Origin: Virgibacillus phasianinus
Lineage (GTDB): Bacteria; Bacillota; Bacilli; Bacillales; Amphibacillaceae
Assembly (NCBI RefSeq): GCF_002216775.1
Contig: NZ_CP022315.1
Span: forward strand, 248,001 to 312,000
Direction of reading: 5' to 3'
DNA length: 64,000 bases
Part shown: positions 44,875-53,712 of the stretch, piece by piece
Numbering within the stretch: position 1 is the stretch's first letter
Layout of the letters: the number at the start of each line of letters is the position of its first letter
Made by a program: the position numbers and the translations under genes
Notes under the pieces: generated by a model
What the model saw: only the letters and a program-made list of their open reading frames with translations
What the model was told of the DNA's origin: nothing
The model's database searches: none

Positions 44875-46356
44875 TTACATTACCTGTGAATTATCATCAT
44901 CCTTGTTTTCTTTCATCTTAACTTCTGCAATTGACCTTTGAATTTCTTTCATTTTCTTGTCATCTAATTTATAAAATTTCATTGCGGTTAATGATATAAC
45001 CAGCATAACTGCCGGTAAACCGAACGCTAATATTAATGTCATGACGAACAAAGGAGTTGTTAATTCATCGGTTACAGTTGGAAACTCTGAACCAAACCCG
45101 ATGATAGCCACTCCTAGCCCAACTATTGCTGGTGCCAAGGATGTAACTAATTTATCAATAAAGGAAAATAAGGTACCTAACATCCCTGGTATATAGCGTC
45201 CTGTTTTAGATGTTTCGTAGTCAGAAACGTCTGCAATCATTGGGTTTACAAGCGAGCTTGGGATACCCCCAAATGAAATGGCCATTGTATATAACACGGT
45301 AAATATCACAATGGGTATCCCAATGCCCCCAGATATTGTTGTCGGATCATTCATTATTAAAAATAATCCAATCAAACCGATTAGCGAGAACAATGCTATC
45401 CAGGTTGAGCCCATAAATGCACTTCTCATACCTAGCTTCCTTGCATATGCAACTACTATAAATGTTATGATTAAAGTTGGTGCAATGGTAATTAATGAAA
45501 TTGATCCACTCAACCCATAATCACCCATCAAAATTCCAAATATCATGACTGCAACCACTGAATAGCGAATAAGCATAAAGGCCAGTTTATCAACAGTAGT
45601 TGCTGTTATTAACATTTGTAATGGCCGGTTCTTTTTTAAAATTGGCCAGTAGTCACGAAATCTTGTATTTACAGTTTTCTCTGCCAATCCATAATATTCT
45701 TTACGGTCTTTTCCGGAAATACCGATTACGGCTAAAATCGTACATATACCGGCAAAAATAATAGCGTATGTATTTAATTCCGTGAACAATGCCATGGTAA
45801 AGTCACCGTATTTTGCAATCAGATAAGAAGCAACAAATACTTGGCCTCCAGTAAATATTAGAGCATTATATGAAGCATCAAAAACACTATAAAGTGGGCG
45901 TTGTTTGGGATCATTCGTCAACACCGTTTGAGCTGCTTTCGTTACCGTGGTTTGCAGTGTATAGCCAATAATATAAATGGCATACATAACAATAAAGAAA
46001 ATGAGTTGAAATGATTGTGGAAGTAAATGAGTTACATTGTACATAATCAGTATCGAACCTGCTAAAATCACGTTCCCTATAATCATAAATGGTCTAAATT
46101 TGCCGAAATTAGATTCCGTTTTGTCTACAATAAAGCCGACAATAGGATCCGTAATACCGTCAAATATTCGCATTGCTGTTAAAACAGTACTTACAGCCAC
46201 AACTGCGAGCCCAGCTATTCCAGTGGCATAATATGTAACAAACGTTAAGATAAACATATAAAGATTTGTTGCGGTATTGTTTAATGCAAAAAAACCAATC
46301 TGCCATATTTTTGCTCTGTTATACTCCTGATCACTTTCTGTTGTTGTGCTTGCCAT
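44875..46356 (-). CDS. GPH-family sugar/glycoside symporter
   Basis: A 493-residue, 12-helix MFS transporter of the glycoside-pentoside-hexuronide:cation symporter group. RIFDGITDPIVGFIVDKTESNFGKFRPFMIIG carries the conserved Asp residues and the GKFRP loop that define the family. It probably imports a glycoside or glucuronide with Na+ or H+. It has its own regulated upstream region (one xyl-operator-like site, two cre-like sites). GGGAGGG precedes the ATG. Confidence 0.92.
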   Translation of the reverse strand: MASTTTESDQEYNRAKIWQIGFFALNNTATNLYMFILTFVTYYATGIAGLAVVAVSTVLTAMRIFDGITDPIVGFIVDKTESNFGKFRPFMIIGNVILAGSILIMYNVTHLLPQSFQLIFFIVMYAIYIIGYTLQTTVTKAAQTVLTNDPKQRPLYSVFDASYNALIFTGGQVFVASYLIAKYGDFTMALFTELNTYAIIFAGICTILAVIGISGKDRKEYYGLAEKTVNTRFRDYWPILKKNRPLQMLITATTVDKLAFMLIRYSVVAVMIFGILMGDYGLSGSISLITIAPTLIITFIVVAYARKLGMRSAFMGSTWIALFSLIGLIGLFLIMNDPTTISGGIGIPIVIFTVLYTMAISFGGIPSSLVNPMIADVSDYETSKTGRYIPGMLGTLFSFIDKLVTSLAPAIVGLGVAIIGFGSEFPTVTDELTTPLFVMTLILAFGLPAVMLVISLTAMKFYKLDDKKMKEIQRSIAEVKMKENKDDDNSQVM

Positions 46357-46404
46357 AATGCCTTTCCCTCCCCATTTTCCGATAAATTTAATGTTTGATA
46401 AATC

Positions 46405-46418
46405 ATAAACCGCTTACA
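46405..46418 (-). promoter_or_regulatory. cre-like site near the symporter gene
   Basis: On the minus strand TGTAAGCGGTTTAT agrees with the CcpA consensus at 12 of 14 positions. It lies about 50 bp before the start codon. Confidence 0.5.
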
Positions 46419-46445
46419 TTTATTAATATGTTTTAAAACGCATGT

Positions 46446-46471
46446 TTATTTTGTTTACCAAACAAACTATT
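46446..46471. promoter_or_regulatory. xyl-operator-like site before the symporter gene
   Basis: The half-sites TTTTGTTT and AAACAAACTA flank the centre ACC. About 20 of 26 positions agree with the recalled Bacillus xyl operator. Confidence 0.6.
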
Positions 46472-46491
46472 AACTTAAATACTATGATAAA

Positions 46492-46505
46492 TGTAAGCGC
46501 TTAAA
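46492..46505. promoter_or_regulatory. cre site before the symporter gene
   Basis: TGTAAGCGCTTAAA agrees with TGWNANCGNTNWCA at 13 of 14 positions, indicating CcpA control of the symporter and perhaps of read-through from the upstream operon. Confidence 0.6.
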
Positions 46506-46539
46506 ATAGCAAGACCTTTTTAGAAAATTACCAAAACAA

Positions 46540-46583
46540 ATAAAGAACCGTACACCCATTTAATTATTGGGCATACAGTTTCC
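46540..46583 (-). terminator. terminator of the araC-idh operon
   Basis: Arms AACTGTATGCCCA and TGGGTGTACGGTT (46546-46580) pair over 13 bases with three wobbles, and CTTTATTTG follows on the minus strand. Confidence 0.75.
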
Positions 46584-46584
46584 T

Positions 46585-47661
46585 TTATTCTGATACGTTA
46601 ACAGCCTTCTCCTGCGCTATTAAACACAGTTCTGCCGCTTTAAATGCGTGCTCTTGTGTCATCGCCTTTTCCGTGCGATTCATACAATCCTTAATTAATT
46701 CTCCAAAAAAAGGGAAGCCAACCTTGCCCGATAGTTCGTAATGTTTCTCGCCTTCTTTGTTCACGAGGTAAAGATGGTCACCAGTATCTTCTTCCCTTGC
46801 TACATCGACATATTTACGAATCTCAATCGTCCCCTCTGTTCCAGTAATGAAGGTCCGTCCATCTCCCCAAGTACGTAGTCCATCAGGAGTAAACCAATCC
46901 ACCTTAAAAATTTGCGTTGCACCATTATTTCCTAGTAATGTTGCATCACCGTAATCTTCTAATTCTGGATGGTCAGGGTTATTATAGTTACCCACCTTAC
47001 TGTGCAGGATCTCGGCATCCTCACAACCCGCATAATATAAAAATTGTTCAATTTGGTGGCTGCCAATATCGCATAAAATTCCACCATATTGTTCTTTATT
47101 GAAAAACCAATTCGGGCGGCTTGAGGCATTTAAACGATGTGGTCCAAAACCTGTGACCTGGATCACTTTCCCAATTGCACCATCATTAATTAAGTCACCC
47201 GCAAATACAGCACCCTCCACATGTAACCGTTCACTAAAATAGACCATATACTTTTGCCCGGTTTTTTCCACCACGCGCTTGGTTTCTTCTAATTGGGCCA
47301 TCGTGGTAAATGGTGTCTTATCTGTAAAGTAATCCTTTCCAGCTTCCATTACTTGATTGCCAAGCGCACTTCGCTCTGATGGGATGGCTGCCGCTGCTAC
47401 TAGTTTAATTGTTTCATCATTCAAGATTTGCTCCAAAGAATCTGCTGCCTGAACTTCAGGGAATTCTTTAACGAAGTCTGCTACCTTTTCTTTGTCTGGG
47501 TCGTAAACCCACTTCAATGTGGCGCCCGCTTCAACTAAACCATTGCACATGCCATAGATATGGCCATGATCAAGTTCTGCTGCGGCGATTGGAAATTCTC
47601 CTTCCTTTACAACCGGATTGGGCTTTCCTTTTGGTGCATAATTCATACCGTCCTTACTCAT
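46585..47661 (-). CDS. Gfo/Idh/MocA-family oxidoreductase, divergent member
   Basis: A 358-residue NAD(P)-dependent sugar oxidoreductase-like protein. The second domain has the family's catalytic helix (GGILCDIGSHQIEQFLYYAG, with the Asp and His expected at the active site) and DKTPFTTMAQLEETK resembles the EKP-type loop with Asp-Lys-Thr-Pro. The N-terminal Rossmann glycine motif is replaced by AAAELDHGHIYGMC, so cofactor binding may differ. It is the last gene of an operon with two paralogues and an isomerase-like protein. Confidence 0.85.
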   Translation of the reverse strand: MSKDGMNYAPKGKPNPVVKEGEFPIAAAELDHGHIYGMCNGLVEAGATLKWVYDPDKEKVADFVKEFPEVQAADSLEQILNDETIKLVAAAAIPSERSALGNQVMEAGKDYFTDKTPFTTMAQLEETKRVVEKTGQKYMVYFSERLHVEGAVFAGDLINDGAIGKVIQVTGFGPHRLNASSRPNWFFNKEQYGGILCDIGSHQIEQFLYYAGCEDAEILHSKVGNYNNPDHPELEDYGDATLLGNNGATQIFKVDWFTPDGLRTWGDGRTFITGTEGTIEIRKYVDVAREEDTGDHLYLVNKEGEKHYELSGKVGFPFFGELIKDCMNRTEKAMTQEHAFKAAELCLIAQEKAVNVSE

Positions 47662-47700
47662 GTTCTGAACACTCCTTGATTGTTATTTCATTCCCCAGGC

Positions 47701-48561
47701 TTAAAACCAGTCCGCATAACCTAGTTCTTTTAAGTTATCTGCTGATAGTTTCAGACAATCAAATGGATCCCGTCCATATGTATCATCCTGTTCAATTAGG
47801 AAATATTGTGCCCCACTTTCAAGACCAGCATCTATAATAGCCTTCATATCAAGATTTCCTTCACCGACTTCTGCAAATTCAATCAGATTTGTGAATTTAT
47901 TGAAAAACTTATCCATATCGTTTAAATCTTCTTCGTTTATATCTAAATTACCAATACGATAATCCTTTAAATGCAATAACGAAATACGTCCTTTATACTC
48001 TCCAATAAACTGTACTGGATTTACCCCAGCCCGTTGGATCCAATGAACATCCAATTCAAAACCAAGCTTAGTTGTATTATTTTTAATCAAATCTAACAAA
48101 TATTCTCCTTCGTATTTTTGAAATTCAATATGATGCGTATGATAATAAAGGTTAATTCCCTGTTCAGCTAATCTTTCGGCCATTACCTCAGCTCTAGCAA
48201 TGAAGCCAAGAATCTTATCTTTATCACCCATAATATTTAATGGAAGCATTCCAATACGCAGAAAGTCACATTCCAGTGTCTTACAGTCATTAACAATTTT
48301 TTCAAAGTCATTTGTTAACGTCTCTCCCGGAGCACCTGGCATCATTGGCTCTAAAGGAGCGGACATTGCGGCAATTTTAATATCAAAGTCAGTACTTGCC
48401 CTTTTTAATTCCGCTACATTTTCTTCTGTCATTGGAATTTGTGATACTTCCACTGCACCAAAACCTAATTCGTGTAACTGTTTCATCGTTTCATAAGCGC
48501 CAAGTTCTTCCACTTTACCCTTAAGCATCATCATTTGCACACCAATTTTACCTTGTTTCAT
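47701..48561 (-). CDS. sugar phosphate isomerase/epimerase (AP-endonuclease-2 fold)
   Basis: A 286-residue TIM-barrel protein of the xylose-isomerase-like superfamily. Candidate metal ligands lie in FGAVEVSQIP, YYHTHHIEF, GFELDVHWIQ, LLHLKDYR and FAEVGEGNLD. Members include IolE/IolI-type inosose enzymes, ketose epimerases and lyases of 3-keto-glycosides. Its start overlaps the end of the upstream oxidoreductase gene by four bases. Exact reaction unknown. Confidence 0.85.
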   Translation of the reverse strand: MKQGKIGVQMMMLKGKVEELGAYETMKQLHELGFGAVEVSQIPMTEENVAELKRASTDFDIKIAAMSAPLEPMMPGAPGETLTNDFEKIVNDCKTLECDFLRIGMLPLNIMGDKDKILGFIARAEVMAERLAEQGINLYYHTHHIEFQKYEGEYLLDLIKNNTTKLGFELDVHWIQRAGVNPVQFIGEYKGRISLLHLKDYRIGNLDINEEDLNDMDKFFNKFTNLIEFAEVGEGNLDMKAIIDAGLESGAQYFLIEQDDTYGRDPFDCLKLSADNLKELGYADWF

Positions 48562-49568
48562 TGATATACCTCCATTTTTATTTCTTGTTTAATATCTGAA
48601 GATCTGCGAATCGTACTAATCATTTCCATGGATATTTGAGCATCCTTTATGTGGATATAATCCTGGGAATCATTTTCGATACATGTATAGAAGTGATTAA
48701 TTAATTTTGCGTGACTGGCACCGTAATAAAACTTTGATCCAGGAAGCCTGGCATCTTCAATTATCTTTTCTTTGATACCGCTATCGTTTACTTTCGTTAA
48801 GATACTGTCTTTAACCGTCAGTTTTCCTTTTTCTAACATAACCTGCAGCTCAACACTGGAATTTCCTGCATTCGTATTCGTTGCAAAAAATAACCCTGTG
48901 GCGCCGTTAGTAAATGTAATATTGGCAACAGCAGTATCCTCAACCTCATAGCCATAATCAAATAAATTATCAATCGATCCCCTAATTGTTTTAACTTCCC
49001 CACCTACGAGCTGCATTAAATCCAAGGTGTGGATGGCTTGATTAATCATCACACCACCACCTGCGTATTTCATTATGCCACGCCAAGGTTTCACATCATA
49101 ATAAGCTTTTGGTCGATACCAGGTCACTAATCCCTTTATTCCAATTACTCCCCCGTATTCCCCGCTTTTGACAATTTCCTGAAGTTTTTCGAACGTCTCA
49201 TTGAAACGATTCTGGAAGGCAACACATATTTTGATTTCCTCGTGTTCTTTCTCCAAATCTACTAAAGCCATTCCTTCCTCAGCATTTCGTGCCAATGGCT
49301 TTTCCTGAAATACATGGACTCCTTTCATTACACATGCTTTCGTTGCAGCGTAATGAAGATGATGTGGCAGGCAAACGTGAACACAATCAAGTGTTTCCCT
49401 GTCAAGCATCTCCTGGTAATTAGTATAAAAAACTGCATCTGGTACAGTATCTCTTAATGACTCATCAATATCACACACGGCAACCAATTTGGCATTAGTT
49501 CTAGCTTGTATTGCTGGTATGTGAATCTTTGAGATATCTCCGAGTCCAATGACTGCTATTTTAAGCAT
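48558..49568 (-). CDS. Gfo/Idh/MocA-family oxidoreductase
   Basis: A 336-residue protein. The Rossmann motif is IAVIGLGDISKIHIPAI. FQEKPLARNAEEG is the conserved EKP loop with the catalytic Lys, and GGGVMINQAIHTLDLMQLVGG holds the active-site residues. It would oxidise or reduce a sugar hydroxyl with NAD(P). GGGAGAT precedes the ATG. Overlap with the next gene shows tight coupling. Confidence 0.92.
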   Translation of the reverse strand: MLKIAVIGLGDISKIHIPAIQARTNAKLVAVCDIDESLRDTVPDAVFYTNYQEMLDRETLDCVHVCLPHHLHYAATKACVMKGVHVFQEKPLARNAEEGMALVDLEKEHEEIKICVAFQNRFNETFEKLQEIVKSGEYGGVIGIKGLVTWYRPKAYYDVKPWRGIMKYAGGGVMINQAIHTLDLMQLVGGEVKTIRGSIDNLFDYGYEVEDTAVANITFTNGATGLFFATNTNAGNSSVELQVMLEKGKLTVKDSILTKVNDSGIKEKIIEDARLPGSKFYYGASHAKLINHFYTCIENDSQDYIHIKDAQISMEMISTIRRSSDIKQEIKMEVYQ

Positions 49569-49588
49569 AAGCTCGATCTCCCTTTGAA

Positions 49589-49625
49589 AAACTAACCCAT
49601 AGTCAAACTGACAATGAGTTAGTTT
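49589..49625 (-). terminator. intercistronic hairpin in the oxidoreductase operon
   Basis: AAACTAAC...CAT pairs with ATG...GTTAGTTT. On the minus strand TTTTTC follows. It lies 10 bases after the upstream gene's stop codon and may act as a partial terminator or RNA-stability element. Confidence 0.55.
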
Positions 49626-49634
49626 AATTAACTA

Positions 49635-50795
49635 TTATTTTTGAATGGGTTGACGCTTTTCTTCCTCTATCTTTTTGTTTAATTCATTTAGGTAAACATC
49701 TTCGTCAACTGGAAGTTCTACTTCTTTCCCTAACCAGCTTGATAGATGGATAGCGTTGGCTAATGCAACACCATTGATACCGTCACTGCCGGGTGCCAGC
49801 AAAGGAGTTCCGTCTAAAACGTTTGCTGCAAAGTTTTCCATGACGGCGGTATGCTGTGCACCCCAGACACTTTCAAATTCCAGAACCTCTTCACTGTACA
49901 CTTCAGACAAATCTCCACCCATGAACACCTTCGCAGCATCTGCCCAGCTCATTGTATCGCTCATTTCCTTCTCTGATTTATGGAGACGCTTAATTGTCAC
50001 TTTCTTACTGTCGTCAACAACAATCTTTCCTTTATCACCCAAAATTTCAAAACGATCTGTTCCCATAACATCATGTGTGCAAGTAATAAACACACCTGTT
50101 GCACCATTACCATAATCAAGAAGTGTTGTTACTTCATCTTCCACAGCAATGTCTCGTTGATAGCCGTATTTCACATTTGAATATACTTTTTTTGGTATAC
50201 CGCAAATCCATTGCAGTAAGTCTAATTGATGTGGGGCCTGATTAACAAGGACTCCGCCGCCCTCACCTTCCCATGTTGCTCTCCATGCACTTTGGTCATA
50301 GTAGCCTTGTGGTCTCCACCATGAAGTAATGATCCAGTTTGTACGGCGAATATCGCCAATTTCGCCATTATCAATAACTTCCTTCACTTTTTGATATAGT
50401 TCGTTTGTTCTTTGGTTAAACATAATTCCAAAGGTTAATTCTGGTTTGGTTGCGGCAAATTCGTTTAATTCCTTTACCTGTTTTGTATAAACACCAGCAG
50501 GTTTTTCCACTAATGCATGGATATCTCTTTTTAATGCATGAATTCCCATTTCCGGGTGCAAATAATGGGGAACACAGGTAACTACTGCATCAACATCGCC
50601 ACTCTCTAGCATATCGATATAATTATCATAGAATGGAACATCTGGATATTTATCCTTAGCAACATCCTTTTTTGCTGGGTCGTTATCACAAATAGCACCA
50701 ATCTCCATGTTTTCCACCCTGCCATCTGTAATAAATCCAGCGTAAGCACCACCTTGTGCCCCTAACCCAATAATCCCTAACCTTACCTTCTTCAT
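49635..50795 (-). CDS. Gfo/Idh/MocA-family oxidoreductase
   Basis: A 386-residue protein with the Rossmann motif LGIIGLGAQGGAYAGF, the EKP loop ALVEKPAGVYTKQVK and the catalytic region GGGVLVNQAPHQLDLLQWICG. The C-terminal beta-sheet domain is complete, so it is probably active on a sugar or sugar acid. GAGGAG precedes the ATG. It is the first oxidoreductase after the araC-type regulator gene, 23 bp downstream. Confidence 0.92.
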   Translation of the reverse strand: MKKVRLGIIGLGAQGGAYAGFITDGRVENMEIGAICDNDPAKKDVAKDKYPDVPFYDNYIDMLESGDVDAVVTCVPHYLHPEMGIHALKRDIHALVEKPAGVYTKQVKELNEFAATKPELTFGIMFNQRTNELYQKVKEVIDNGEIGDIRRTNWIITSWWRPQGYYDQSAWRATWEGEGGGVLVNQAPHQLDLLQWICGIPKKVYSNVKYGYQRDIAVEDEVTTLLDYGNGATGVFITCTHDVMGTDRFEILGDKGKIVVDDSKKVTIKRLHKSEKEMSDTMSWADAAKVFMGGDLSEVYSEEVLEFESVWGAQHTAVMENFAANVLDGTPLLAPGSDGINGVALANAIHLSSWLGKEVELPVDEDVYLNELNKKIEEEKRQPIQK

Positions 50796-50818
50796 AAACA
50801 GCTCTCCTCACTTTATTA

Positions 50819-51661
50819 TTATTGACGTAACCGTCGAAATTCGCTTGCAGTCATGCCTACTTTTTCACGGAAATAACGACTGAAGTGGGAAACGCTTTCA
50901 AATCCACTCTCACTGGCAACTTCCTTTAATGCTTTATCTGGTTCCATTTCAAGTAAATACTTCACTTGTGTTAATCGGCATCCCATTAAATATTCTAAAA
51001 CGGTAAATCCTGTCATCTCTTTAAACAAATGAGAAACATAGGATTTGCTTAAATTAAGTGCTTCCGAAATTGAATCAAGTGTCAGCTTATGCATATAATT
51101 AGACTGGATATAGGCTGCTATGTCCTCTGCATGCTCCGCTTTTTCAGCTTTGTTCGGAAGTTTCCGGGAGTCCATTTGACCAAGTCTGTTTACGCTAACC
51201 AAAACTTGCAATAACAATACTTTCATTTCCGTTTCAGCAAAACTATCATTTAACGTAAATGACCGCTTTACCTCCTGCAGGCGTCGTATGATTTCCTCAA
51301 GTTGTTTCGATTCCTGACTTTCATTTGTTCGAATTAAACAATGATGCAGCTTTTGAAAAGCATCAAGTAAATGCATACCTCCCATTTCTTTTAATACACC
51401 AGCAATCCATTGTGGTGAAAAATGAATGGTACTACGGACATACTCACTGTTTGGCTGAACATTCGGTTTATGCAATGTCATGCCATCCATTAACAAAATA
51501 TCACCTGGCTCCAAATCGTAAATTTGGTTATGAATTAAATACCTGCAAGAACCGGCATGGAAAAAATAAATTTCATATTCTTGATGGGAATGGTAGTCAA
51601 ATGTCCCCCAATTTCCTTGCACCCGATAATTTACAATTAGTGGTTCGTTCAAACAGACCAT
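50819..51661 (-). CDS. AraC-family transcriptional regulator
   Basis: A 280-residue protein. The N-terminal cupin (SHQEYEIYFFHAGSCRYLIHNQIYDLEPGDILLMDG) is the sugar-sensing part, and the C-terminal ~100 residues form two helix-turn-helix motifs (ALNLSKSYVSHLFKEMTGFTVLEYL and SESGFESVSHFSRYFREKVGMT). A TTG three codons downstream, with AAAGGA eight bases before it, may be the true start. It is first in the operon with the oxidoreductases and probably activates it. Confidence 0.92.
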   Translation of the reverse strand: MVCLNEPLIVNYRVQGNWGTFDYHSHQEYEIYFFHAGSCRYLIHNQIYDLEPGDILLMDGMTLHKPNVQPNSEYVRSTIHFSPQWIAGVLKEMGGMHLLDAFQKLHHCLIRTNESQESKQLEEIIRRLQEVKRSFTLNDSFAETEMKVLLLQVLVSVNRLGQMDSRKLPNKAEKAEHAEDIAAYIQSNYMHKLTLDSISEALNLSKSYVSHLFKEMTGFTVLEYLMGCRLTQVKYLLEMEPDKALKEVASESGFESVSHFSRYFREKVGMTASEFRRLRQ

Positions 51662-51900
51662 TCCTTTCCGTGAACTTATTTATAGTTTATAACATAAAAA
51701 GAGTAAAATCATTGCCTCAAACTGCCCATATTTTCATAAAATTTTACTGTGCGTGCTTTTTATAAAACCTTTACAGATAACTTTTTATTGGTATGTTTAA
51801 TTTAATGCTTAAAAGCTATCAAAACATTGGTTTCATTTCAATGGCATCCATTTTGTTATATAATGTAATTATCATTGTGTATACGCATATATTGTACATT

Positions 51901-51926
51901 TTAATTTGTTCATTAAACAAATTATA
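51901..51926. promoter_or_regulatory. xyl-operator-like site before the ROK repressor gene
   Basis: The half-sites AATTTGTT and AACAAATT are a perfect eight-base inverted repeat around CATTA, 29 bp before the start codon. About 17 of 26 positions agree with the recalled xyl operator. It suggests autoregulation and possibly control of the divergent araC operon. Confidence 0.55.
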
Positions 51927-51955
51927 CTATTCAAACATACCAAGGGGGTTGTCCC

Positions 51956-53143
51956 ATGATCACAGGTGACGGGGCTTACATAAAAAAAATTAATAGAAGC
52001 TTAATCCTAAAAAATATAATTGAACATGGCAGAATATCACGTGCAGACTTGTCGAAAATAACTGGCCTGAACAAAGCTACTATTTCTGTTCAGGTTGCTA
52101 ACCTTTTAGAAGAGGAACTGATATATGAAACACAGCAGGAGCATAATGCTGTTGGGAGAAGACCTATTATGCTTTCCATAAACGGTAAAGCGGGTTATGT
52201 ACTTGGCGTCGATCTTGACTATAATCAAATTCAATATACTGTTTCTGATTTGCAAGGACATCCCGTTCAAAGTGATACGGTCGATCTGGAGGTTAATGAT
52301 TACGAAGCCACTGTTCAGCTGCTAATCAAACACATCAAGGAATATACTCAGAAATACTCCAGTAGCCGTTATGGTCTGCTAAACGTAATGATTGGGATAC
52401 ATGGTACTGTCAATAAAGATGAAAGCATCCTGTTCGTTCCTAAAAATCAGTGGCGCAACAAGGATTTAAAATCTCAGCTTGAACAGGAACTGAATATCAA
52501 TATTTCTATTGAGAATAATGCCAACCTGTCAGCTTATGCTGAAAGGGTCTATAAACACCATGAAAGTGATAATTTGCTAACCATCCTACTAACCTCAGGA
52601 ATTGGCGCAGGAATCATCATTGATGGTAAATTGCATAAAGGGTATCACGGATACGCCGGGGAAATGGGACATATGGTTATTTCTCCAGATGGGGAACAGT
52701 GCAGATGCGGTAACCATGGCTGCTGGGAACTGTATGCTGCCGAACCAAGTTTATTCGCGCAGTTGTCCAAAGAATTGAATAAACCAACTTTAACTTATCA
52801 CGATGTACGGGATTTGATTAAGAAACAGGATACTGCAGCCGAAAAGCATCTTGAGCAGTTTATAGAATATATATCAATCGGGCTAAACAATGTTATCAAT
52901 TTGTATAATCCGGAAACTTTAGTATTAAATAGCGAAATACTGCAAATGTATCCAGATACTATTGGTAAAATTAAAAGCAATTTAACATCATCGGTCAGCC
53001 AATACCGGGAACTTGTTTTATCCGATCTAGGTAATAAGGCGTGTGTAATGGGGGCTTGCGCTTTAGCAATCAAACGTTTTTTAGAAGTCCCTGAGCTTAT
53101 TTTAACCATCTCCGAGGATGTAGAAGAACAAGCAGCTCGATAA
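51956..53143 (+). CDS. XylR-type ROK-family transcriptional repressor
   Basis: A 395-residue protein. The N-terminal winged helix (about 14-60, RISRADLSKITGLNKATISVQV) is very like Bacillus XylR. The ROK sugar-binding domain follows, with TSGIGAGIIIDGKLHKG and the zinc motif CRCGNHGC (249-256). A sugar or sugar acid ligand would release it from DNA. No xylose genes are nearby, so the inducer is more likely a hexuronate or glucuronide. AAGGGGG precedes the ATG. An operator-like palindrome lies just upstream. Confidence 0.92.
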   Translation: MITGDGAYIKKINRSLILKNIIEHGRISRADLSKITGLNKATISVQVANLLEEELIYETQQEHNAVGRRPIMLSINGKAGYVLGVDLDYNQIQYTVSDLQGHPVQSDTVDLEVNDYEATVQLLIKHIKEYTQKYSSSRYGLLNVMIGIHGTVNKDESILFVPKNQWRNKDLKSQLEQELNINISIENNANLSAYAERVYKHHESDNLLTILLTSGIGAGIIIDGKLHKGYHGYAGEMGHMVISPDGEQCRCGNHGCWELYAAEPSLFAQLSKELNKPTLTYHDVRDLIKKQDTAAEKHLEQFIEYISIGLNNVINLYNPETLVLNSEILQMYPDTIGKIKSNLTSSVSQYRELVLSDLGNKACVMGACALAIKRFLEVPELILTISEDVEEQAAR

Positions 53144-53265
53144 AAAGAAGAACGAGGCTGAGACATAACTAAAATATTTGACTCGGGAAGACGAACGATC
53201 ACTGAATAGGAAATTCAGAACGTTACTTTTACAATAGTCGGATCTTAATAAGCAGTTGATATAAA

Positions 53266-53560
53266 TTGCGACGTAACTTTATATGAGTTTTAATCCACCG
53301 CTGCGGAAAAACACTGCGCTTTCCGTGGGCAGCTAATGAGCCTCCTTGCCCCGGCAAGGGGTATGCAAACGTTGTCCGCGAAGGACGGTTTTAGTTGGCC
53401 CTCCTTAATGACGCTCTCCGGGGTCTCATCGAGGCTTCTGCTCCCACAGGACAAGGAATGCTTCCCCGAATAAGCATCGCACGAAGAAAAAGTGCTTTTC
53501 TTTTTCAAGGAGTCTCCGCGTTTTTCCTCCGCTAGGATTGAGTGCCACCTATAATGCCAT
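53266..53560 (-). repeat. family C repeat, copy 1
   Basis: Read on the minus strand it runs GACTCCTTGAAAAAGAAAA, CCTTGTCCTGTGGGAGCAG, GAGACCCCGGAGAGCG, CAACTAAAACCGTCCTTCG, CTTGCCGGGGCAAGGAGGCT, GGAAAGCGCAGTG and ends GTTACGTCGCAATTTATA. Copy 2 is the inverted, diverged partner. Confidence 0.8.
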
Positions 53561-53636
53561 AACATCGGTCTTCATTTTTCAATAATTGTAGCTGCGAGTA
53601 GAGTCGATTAAGCATAGGTGAAACCCCGGAAGCATA

Positions 53637-53712
53637 AGAAGGGTACTGAAAAAGTGGTGGATTTAAAAAAATTTAGTTTTTCACCTTTACCTAGCATCTT
53701 GAATATACGGTG
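53637..53712 (-). repeat. family D repeat, copy 1
   Basis: On the minus strand it begins TATATTCAAGATGC and ends CTTTTTCAGTACCCTT. The same two ends in the same order border the insert at 53,913-53,999 on the plus strand. Confidence 0.6.

Noticed and set aside
51956-53143. ROK protein as a xylose repressor sensu stricto (gene name xylR)
   Set aside because: No xylA, xylB or xylose transporter is in the window; only the DNA-binding part and operators are xyl-like, so the symbol was withheld.
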